A stretch of DNA of 64,000 bases from NCBI RefSeq assembly GCF_000717875.1, contig NZ_JOCT01000007.1, positions 115,292 through 179,291 of the forward strand. Direction: 5' to 3'. This DNA is from Streptomyces sp. NRRL S-455 (GTDB taxonomy: Bacteria > Actinomycetota > Actinomycetes > Streptomycetales > Streptomycetaceae). The position numbers were made by a program, and so were the translations under genes. Position 1 is the first letter of the stretch, and each line of letters opens with the position of its first letter. Shown here piece by piece: positions 58,978 through 64,000 of this stretch. The notes beneath the pieces are model-generated. The model did no database searches and had not been told where the DNA came from. It was given only the letters and a program-made list of their open reading frames with translations.

Positions 58978-59469
58978 ATGACCGGCTCCGATTCACCCCC
59001 GTCACCCCCTGCTTCCCGGCATCTGCCGAGTGGCGTTCACGCGGCCGTGCGGCCGGGGTGCGCGCTGCTCCGGCTGGAGACGACGGAGTCGCGTGAAGGC
59101 GTCCTGGACGGTGCGTGGTGGCCGCGGTCGCGCGACATCGGTGCCGAGCTGCCCGCGCTGCTGAGCGCCCTCATCGCACATCTCGGCCCCGTGACGCGCG
59201 TCGGGCTGGACTCCGCTGCCTGGGAAGGGCTCCCGACGCGGATCGTCGTCGACGACCGGGTGGTGCACATCGACTCCTTCCCGGTGGGCGATGACACCGT
59301 CCTGATCACCCGCGGCGATCAGGATGTGTTCTCACTGCTGGTGGTCCCGCCGCACGCGACACCGGAGGCCGCACATTCCGCGATGGCCCAGGCCGTCCGG
59401 GCCGACAACATCAGCCAGGCGGAACAGATCCTCATCGACACCGGGAGCGGGTACCGGGCGTCCGACTGA
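58978..59469 (+). CDS. DUF5994 family protein
   Basis: A 163-residue cytoplasmic protein. The core is shared with the 62932-63471 gene: DGAWWPRSRDIGAELPALLSAL, then RVVHIDSF and the FSLLVVPPHATPEAAHSAMAQAV helix. No transmembrane or signal segments. DUF5994 proteins are found in several copies in streptomycetes, often near partner-switching stress genes; the function is unknown. It converges with the PP2C gene with only 3 bp between the stops. Confidence 0.82.
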   Translation: MTGSDSPPSPPASRHLPSGVHAAVRPGCALLRLETTESREGVLDGAWWPRSRDIGAELPALLSALIAHLGPVTRVGLDSAAWEGLPTRIVVDDRVVHIDSFPVGDDTVLITRGDQDVFSLLVVPPHATPEAAHSAMAQAVRADNISQAEQILIDTGSGYRASD

Positions 59470-59472
59470 AGG

Positions 59473-60681
59473 TCATCCACGCCACTCCACCATGAGGAGC
59501 GTCGCGTCATCCGTGGTGTGTCCGCCCCGCGCCCGCTTGAGCGTGTGGGACAGGGCGCGCGTCACCGCCCGGACCCCGCGGCCGGTTCTCTCCAGCTGGT
59601 TCACACAGGTGATCAGCTGGTCCTCCCCGAACTCCTCCATGCCCGTCTTGTGCTCCTCGACCAGTCCGTCGCTGAAGCAGAGGACGCGGTCCCCGCGCTC
59701 CAGTCCCAGTTCGCTGATCCGCGGCTCCGCACCGCCCAGGCCGACGGGGAGGGTCGTCGGGGCGGTCAGGCGGCCCGCGACGCGATGATCGCGGACGAGG
59801 ATCGGCGGCGGGTGCCCCGCGTTCACCCACTGGACCCGTCCTGTCGTCGTGTCCAGCTGCAGCATCTGAGCGGTGACGAAGTGCTCGGGACCGAACTGCT
59901 TCGCCACCGCGCGGTCCATGAAGTCGTAGATCTCCGACAGCCCGATGCCGGCGCGGCGGGCGTGGCGGTAGGCGCCGATGGCCACGGTGGCCATCGTGGC
60001 CGCGTCCAGGCCGTGACCCATCGCGTCGATCATGACCACGTGGAGGACGTCCCCGTTGAGCGCGTAGTCGAAGCTGTCACCCCCCACGTCGTAGGCGGGT
60101 TCCAGGATCCCGGCCACGGCGACCCTGGGCATGATCATCGCCAGCGGTGGCAGCAGGGACCACTGGACCTCCGCGGCGACACTCATCGGCTCATCACGTC
60201 GGGTGGCGAAGAACAGGTCGGAGTAGCCGTGCTTGGTCACCAGCAGGTCGGCCACCAGGCCGGAGATCCTGTGCAGCAGGCGGCGGTCGTGGTCGTCGAC
60301 GCTGTCCAGCGTCACCGCCATGACCCCCACCTGGTCACCGCCGTCCAGCAGCGGCATGTGGACCCGTACGCCGTCGTCCCCGGGCACCTCGACGGAGACC
60401 GCGTCGAGGAAGCAGCGTCCCGCGTCGGAGTCGTCGATCGGCTGCGGCTCCCCGCCCGCGAGTCCCTCGCCGGGCAGGGGTACGAGCATCAGCTGGCCGT
60501 AGTCCTGCAGCAGCACCTCCGGAAGGCGGCCCCCCAATCGCTCCACCACGTCGGCGACCAAGGGCCCGATGAGATAGGGAGGAAGCTCGTGCGCGCGGTC
60601 GAGAACCGCTCCCAGCAGCGCTTCCCCGAAGCTCTCGGAACGGTCCGCGCGCCGTGCGGGCATCATCCACTCACCCGCCAT
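59473..60681 (-). CDS. SpoIIE-type PP2C phosphatase
   Basis: A 402-residue protein with an N-terminal GAF-like sensor half (~1-170, LGGRLPEVLLQDYGQLMLVPLPGEG ... VHMPLLDGGDQVGVMAVTL). The PP2C/SpoIIE domain (~175-400) carries YDVGGDSFDYA, MIDAMGHGLDAATMATVAIGAYR, CFSDGLVEE and TTDDATLLMVEW, so the metal-site residues are intact. It should dephosphorylate an anti-sigma antagonist or STAS protein. The start is uncertain: ATGs at 60681 and just downstream (60666/60663) are possible. Converges with a DUF5994 gene. Confidence 0.85.
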   Translation of the reverse strand: MAGEWMMPARRADRSESFGEALLGAVLDRAHELPPYLIGPLVADVVERLGGRLPEVLLQDYGQLMLVPLPGEGLAGGEPQPIDDSDAGRCFLDAVSVEVPGDDGVRVHMPLLDGGDQVGVMAVTLDSVDDHDRRLLHRISGLVADLLVTKHGYSDLFFATRRDEPMSVAAEVQWSLLPPLAMIMPRVAVAGILEPAYDVGGDSFDYALNGDVLHVVMIDAMGHGLDAATMATVAIGAYRHARRAGIGLSEIYDFMDRAVAKQFGPEHFVTAQMLQLDTTTGRVQWVNAGHPPPILVRDHRVAGRLTAPTTLPVGLGGAEPRISELGLERGDRVLCFSDGLVEEHKTGMEEFGEDQLITCVNQLERTGRGVRAVTRALSHTLKRARGGHTTDDATLLMVEWRG

Positions 60682-61210
60682 GATCCGCGCGCTTCGGTTG
60701 CGGCGGTGTGGGACGAGGAAGAGATCGCTCGTGGCATGGCTCCACCGGGACGTCGACGGCCGGACCGGCCGATCGGTCACCTACACCTACCTGGGGCCGA
60801 CCGTGTCGGGCCCCTCTCACCTGAGTGCGGGTCCTCCTTGCGACTCCCCTATGGCTTCTCCGACGAGGCCGCTCTCGGCGCGTGCCAGGATGCTCGGGGC
60901 CGACAGCGGGTTCTCGCGGGCTCGTGGGTCGGCGGCGGTCGGCGGGCGGCCGGCCGCTCCGGCCGATTCGTCGGGCGGGATGACCAGCGGTTCCCGGCGC
61001 CGCATCACTCGCCGGGAAACGACCGCGCCATGGTCGTCCGGCCGAAAGCTCTCGGCACTGCCACTGTACTCCCGGCCGTGGCGGACGGCGCGGGAGCGGA
61101 ACCGCCGTGCGCGGGTGCGCCTGCCCGCGGACGACCGGCGGCATGACCATCGGGTACGTCCACCGCGGCCGGCACGGCCGCCGGCTCGTCGACCACGACA
61201 GTCGTCCTGA
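60682..61210. other. Region without recognisable genes
   Basis: About 530 bp upstream of the PP2C gene and downstream of the STAS-GNAT gene. Both strands have open frames, but their translations are Arg/Pro/Ala-rich with no family resemblance. No hairpin or operator stands out. Confidence 0.45.
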
Positions 61211-62200
61211 TCACCGGCCTGCCGGGGAGGGGCTTTCCAGGGGAAGGACCAGCACGCAGGGGGCGACCGGGCCGGGCAGCCCGACGACCTCTCCCATGTT
61301 CCGCCAGCCCCAGGACTCGTATGCGGCATGTCCGGCCTGGTCGGCCGGATGGAGCAGGACGACTCCCAGGGCGGCGTGCCGCTCGGTGAGCAGACGCTGT
61401 TGCAGACGGCGGGCGATGTCGCGGCGCTGGGCGTGCGGATGGGCCACGACCTGGGTGAGGACGACGAACCGTGCGCAGGCGGTGAGCCGTTCGATGCTCT
61501 CCTGCAGCAACCGGTCGAACCCTCGCCGGCCGGAGCCGTTCGGGCCCACCGGAAAGCCGTAGGCACAGCCGACCAGCGCCGTCGTCTCGGCGACCAGCAG
61601 CGCGAAGCCGGGGCGCCGGGCACTGACGGCCAGGCGGCGCCGGAACTCTCCCCGGTCGTGGAGCGACGCACCGGGAGTGTCCGCGACGGACGCCATGGCC
61701 AGGTCCGCGATGTCCTCCTCCATCCCCTCGATCTGCCAACGGGTCAGCCGGCGCAGGCGGATTCCGTCCTGGCGGACCGGCCGACGAGGGGGCGCCTCAG
61801 GAGTCCGTGTCCCGTCGGACGGCGGACCCGGCGAAGCCCTTTCCAGGAGGTCGTGAGGCAGCGCCGGCGGCAGGGGCACCATGGGGGCCTCGAGGAGCAG
61901 GGAGGTGGAACCGGTGACGTCGAGGAGCCGGGTGATCTGTGCGCACGGGTGATGCAGCCGCAGGGAGGAATGCGCCCGGCCGGCGCGCCGTGACATCGAC
62001 AGGAAGAGGTCCAGGCCGCCGGCATCGCAGGAGCCGACCGTGGTCAGGTCGACGTCGATGACATTGACGCCGTCACGCAGGCACTGCTCCAGCGAGGTCC
62101 GCAGCAGTGGCGCCGTGGCCGGTCCGATCTCACCGGCGAGCGTGACGAGTGCCCCCTCCCCGCGGTTCCGCCGGTGGATGTCCAGCCGGGAAAGGACCAT
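61211..62200 (-). CDS. STAS-GNAT fusion protein
   Basis: A 329-residue fusion. Residues ~1-105 form a STAS domain (RNRGEGALVTLAGEIGPATAPLLRTSLEQCLRDGVNVIDVDLTTVGSCDAGGLDLFLSMSRRAGRAHSSLRLHHP) of the anti-sigma antagonist type, but the DSSG phosphorylation motif reads D59-A-G-G62, so it lacks the phosphorylatable serine. After a Pro-rich linker a GNAT acetyltransferase domain follows (~145-329, ALLVAETTALVGCAYGFPVG, ARFVVLTQVVAHPHAQRRDIARRLQQRLLTERHAALGVVLLHP, AAYESWGWRNMGEVVGLPG). A STAS-acetyltransferase combination is uncommon. The ATG at 62200 follows GGGGGGAGG. Confidence 0.85.
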   Translation of the reverse strand: MVLSRLDIHRRNRGEGALVTLAGEIGPATAPLLRTSLEQCLRDGVNVIDVDLTTVGSCDAGGLDLFLSMSRRAGRAHSSLRLHHPCAQITRLLDVTGSTSLLLEAPMVPLPPALPHDLLERASPGPPSDGTRTPEAPPRRPVRQDGIRLRRLTRWQIEGMEEDIADLAMASVADTPGASLHDRGEFRRRLAVSARRPGFALLVAETTALVGCAYGFPVGPNGSGRRGFDRLLQESIERLTACARFVVLTQVVAHPHAQRRDIARRLQQRLLTERHAALGVVLLHPADQAGHAAYESWGWRNMGEVVGLPGPVAPCVLVLPLESPSPAGR

Positions 62201-62581
62201 CACGCCTCCCCCCGGTGGGGGCGCGGGCGGGTACGGGCAGGCTCAACGAGCGCAACCGTGACGAGCTCGCGTGGAGTTGCTTCGACCGCGGCGGACATGA
62301 TGCCGACCCGTCTCCGCGCCGACCGCTGGGGCGGCGGGCGGGGTTCGTCTCTCGCCGAGGACGACCCGGCTCGGCGGCCGGAGTACGTGATGCCCTCGGT
62401 ACTTCCACCGTACGCCGTCCGCGGCCGGAAGCGGCCGCGCCGAGGGTGCCAGGAGTAGGGTGGAGAGAGTCGAGGGTACTTCGTACTCCGGTGGCATGGC
62501 TGGTCTCGTCCTCGGCGCGCGGCACGCTGTAGCCGCGTCATAGCACGAGCCGTTCCCACGGCCCGGGGCAGGTTCCGCCCT
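62201..62581. other. Intergenic region, divergent promoters presumed
   Basis: About 380 bp between the STAS-GNAT and 62582 genes. A GGGTACT-GTACTCC-like imperfect palindrome occurs at 62474-62489. The open frames here give only Arg/Pro-rich sequence. Confidence 0.4.
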
Positions 62582-62935
62582 ATGACCACCACCCCATCCC
62601 TGCGGCCGCACCCACCCGTGGCCAGGGACGCGCCGGACGACGCTGCCTCCGAAGGCATGGTTGAGGTGCGCATCGTCTCCATGGACGCCGAAGCGGCCCG
62701 GCACGTCGCGGACGCCCTCCGGCTGCTGTTCGCCGGGGACGAGCAGCGCAGTTACCCGGCCCTGACGTCGGGGAGAGGGACGCGTCTGCACCTCACGCTC
62801 GACCCCGCAGCGGGCGCCGGCCCACTCCGCTCCTGGCTGGAGGCCAGCCGACCGCCCGTCGACCGGACGCATCCGGGCGAGACCGCGCGCGTGCGTCCGA
62901 GTCTCCCGCCCCGACCAGCCCAGGAGCCCTCATGA
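62582..62935 (+). CDS. Uncharacterised small protein, cotranscribed with DUF5994
   Basis: A 117-residue protein: MTTTPS head, then a beta-alpha-beta unit MVEVRIVSMDAEAARHVADALRLLFAGDEQRSYPALTSGRGTRLHLTLDPA, and a disordered Pro-rich tail. No family recognised; the VRIVSMDAEAARHVADALR helix-strand is reminiscent of small Streptomyces proteins near stress loci. Its stop overlaps the next gene's start (ATGA). Confidence 0.65.
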   Translation: MTTTPSLRPHPPVARDAPDDAASEGMVEVRIVSMDAEAARHVADALRLLFAGDEQRSYPALTSGRGTRLHLTLDPAAGAGPLRSWLEASRPPVDRTHPGETARVRPSLPPRPAQEPS

Positions 62936-63471
62936 CGACCACCCCATCAGCCCACCCGGCTTCCGCCCGGCTGCGGCTGGGAGCGGAGCCTCGTCAGGGC
63001 GGCTCGGCCCGCCGTATCGACGGGGCCTGGTGGCCGAGTTCGTACGACCTTGTTGCCGAACTCCCCGCGCTGCTCGCCGCCTTGCCGCGCCGCTGGGGAC
63101 ACATCACCAGCGTCCTCGTGAACGGGACGATGTGGTCGGTGCCCGGCGACGGGATGCTCGTCGGGGACCAGATGGTGCACATCCGCCGGACGGACACGCC
63201 ACGAGCCGAACACACCGTCTGCCTGCTCGCCCCAGGACACGGCCGCTGGGACCTGCTCGTCGTGCCACCCGCGGCCACGGAGGCGGAAGCCGAGCGGCTG
63301 ACGTCCGCCGCGGCGACCGCGGGCGACCTGCGCACGGCCGGGTGGCCGATGGCAGACGTGGAGGCGACCGGCGACGTCACCGAAGTCCGAAGCCGGGAAG
63401 AGGTGTGGGAAACCGACGGCGGGGCCCCTCGGCACCACCGCCACGGCTCCGGCACCGAGAGAGGTGGGTGA
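62932..63471 (+). CDS. DUF5994 family protein, second paralogue
   Basis: A 179-residue DUF5994 protein with the same core as at 58978 (RIDGAWWPSSYDLVAELPALLAALPRRWG, QMVHIRRTD, WDLLVVPPAATEAEAERLTSAAATAG), and an extended Asp/Glu/His-rich tail. It starts MTTTPS like the gene before it, with the first 17 bases almost identical (one difference). The ATG overlaps the upstream stop, so the two are translationally coupled. Function unknown. Confidence 0.82.
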   Translation: MTTTPSAHPASARLRLGAEPRQGGSARRIDGAWWPSSYDLVAELPALLAALPRRWGHITSVLVNGTMWSVPGDGMLVGDQMVHIRRTDTPRAEHTVCLLAPGHGRWDLLVVPPAATEAEAERLTSAAATAGDLRTAGWPMADVEATGDVTEVRSREEVWETDGGAPRHHRHGSGTERGG

Positions 63472-63476
63472 GGACC

Positions 63477-63701
63477 ATGGAGACGGTCATCACGGTGGCG
63501 GTGATCCTCGCCATGATCGCCGTCGGAGTGGTGGTGATCCGCCGGCTCAGCACTCAGCACGACGCGCGGATCGCGGCCTATCACTACAGCGACGCTCTGC
63601 CAGGGGTCGGCCGCAGGCCGCGGAGGTCCCGCCGGCGGGCCGACGGGACCGCCGACGAAGCGACCCGCGACGGAGACCACGGCTCGAACCGACCGGCTTG
63701 A
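63477..63701 (+). CDS. Small single-helix membrane protein
   Basis: A 74-residue protein, METVITVAVILAMIAVGVVVIRRL as a transmembrane helix, then a cytoplasmic tail rich in Arg, Asp and His. It begins 5 bp after the DUF5994 stop, so is third in the 62582 operon. No family recognised. Confidence 0.65.
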   Translation: METVITVAVILAMIAVGVVVIRRLSTQHDARIAAYHYSDALPGVGRRPRRSRRRADGTADEATRDGDHGSNRPA

Positions 63702-63724
63702 CCGGCCGTTCAGGAGACGCTCCA

Positions 63725-63764
63725 TCCTGGCCAGGGGAGAACACTCCTGGCCAGGGGAGAACAC
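63725..63764. repeat. 20-bp tandem duplication
   Basis: Two perfect head-to-tail copies of TCCTGGCCAGGGGAGAACAC, in the gap between the small membrane protein gene and the convergent GH32 gene. Each copy contains a CCTGGCCAGG palindrome. Confidence 0.85.
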
Positions 63765-63811
63765 TCCTCGCGGTCCCCCCCCCTCGGCGGCCCCGGAGGG
63801 GGGACGGCTCG

Positions 63812-64000
63812 TCACCTCCAGATTGATCTCAGCTGCCACGTCTGCACGCGGTCGAGGGTGGCGGTGCCGTCCTCGGCGAAGACCTGGACGCCGGTGCTGG
63901 AGGGGTCGGGGAAGATCTGGTCGGTGATCACGGCTTCGCCGTTGCCGCCGAAGACCTCGACGGACGACCAGTCGACGAGGACGCGCAGCTTGAGCTTGCC
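63812..64000 (-). CDS. GH32 fructan hydrolase (levanase/inulinase-like), C-terminus (5' part outside window)
   Basis: 62 codons of the C-terminal beta-sandwich of a GH32 enzyme: KLRVLVDWSSVEVFGGNGE, VITDQIFPDPSSTGVQVF, then GTATLDRVQTWQLRSIWR. VDWSSVEVFGG followed by TDQIFP is a recognisable signature of levanases, inulinases and sucrose hydrolases. The gene runs leftwards from outside the window. If the whole protein is exported it would yield fructose, matching the CUT2 importer and sugar kinase 6 kb away, though they are not in one operon. Confidence 0.88.
   Translation of the reverse strand, partial: GKLKLRVLVDWSSVEVFGGNGEAVITDQIFPDPSSTGVQVFAEDGTATLDRVQTWQLRSIWR

Noticed and set aside
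60817..61150. Coding sequence between the STAS-GNAT and PP2C genes
   Set aside because: Several overlapping open frames exist, but all are low in sequence complexity and none resembles a known family.

Overview
The window is high-GC actinobacterial DNA, almost certainly from a Streptomyces chromosome. The evidence is third-position GC bias, GTG/TTG starts, GTGA/ATGA start-stop overlaps, and families that are Streptomyces hallmarks: WhiJ-type XRE/DUF5753 plus DUF397, S-adenosylmethionine methyltransferase (DUF574), DUF5994, GPP34, DUF2180, and a secreted GH11 xylanase/CE4 esterase pair. I find no rRNA, tRNA, CRISPR array, integrase or insertion sequence. Most of it reads as ordinary chromosome with many short transcription units.

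Region by region. 1-6.8 kb: the end of an aldehyde dehydrogenase, then three genes tied to the deazaflavin cofactor F420 (a DUF385 nitroreductase-like protein, a luciferase-like oxidoreductase and FbiC, the FO synthase) around a secreted PHP metallohydrolase. 6.8-9.8 kb: a GtrA flippase, a family 2 glycosyltransferase and a polytopic GT-C-like protein, probably a lipid-linked sugar transfer module. 9.8-12.5 kb: an L,D-transpeptidase-like protein without catalytic residues, a DUF2165 membrane protein and an ABC exporter. 12.7-19.6 kb: a tail-to-tail two-component pair and a four-gene operon (lipoprotein, peptidoglycan-binding adaptor, MacB-type ATPase, permease). 19.6-21.5 kb: an epoxide hydrolase divergent from a CGNR regulator, with two matching 17-bp palindromes between them. 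21.5-31 kb: a TIG-repeat protein, an ADP-ribosylglycohydrolase homologue without metal ligands, a phytase-like secreted propeller, a sodium/solute symporter, an SDR/unknown divergent pair and a large membrane protein.

31-40.7 kb: a D-Ala-D-Ala carboxypeptidase with a very long acidic cytoplasmic extension, a GPP34 protein, the XRE/DUF397 pair, a MerR regulator, glutathione peroxidase, a nucleotidyltransferase-like protein and the DUF574 methyltransferase. 40.8-42.5 kb: an acetylxylan esterase/xylanase operon whose xylanase has a TTA codon and whose proteins both lack the cellulose-binding module of their best-known homologues. 42.6-48 kb: a DUF2180 protein, a CocE/NonD hydrolase with a divergent TetR regulator and two operators, small membrane proteins and a 5'-truncated second CocE gene. 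48-51.5 kb: a PAS-GAF-SpoIIE-HATPase phosphatase and an orphan type III polyketide synthase. 51.7-57.5 kb: a fructose/ribose-type ABC importer with LacI regulator, and a divergent PfkB sugar kinase plus a small monooxygenase-fold protein, all around one long operator. 57.7-63.8 kb: two small secreted proteins and a stress-signalling-like cluster (two DUF5994 paralogues, a PP2C phosphatase, a STAS-GNAT fusion, small unknowns). The window ends in the C-terminus of a GH32 fructan hydrolase, which fits the fructose-type importer nearby.

The strongest leads are the CGNR double operator, the TTA-controlled CBM-less xylan operon, the enzyme homologues lacking catalytic residues (L,D-transpeptidase-like and ADP-ribosylglycohydrolase-like), and the 58-63.7 kb cluster, where a STAS domain without its phosphoserine is fused to an acetyltransferase beside DUF5994 genes.
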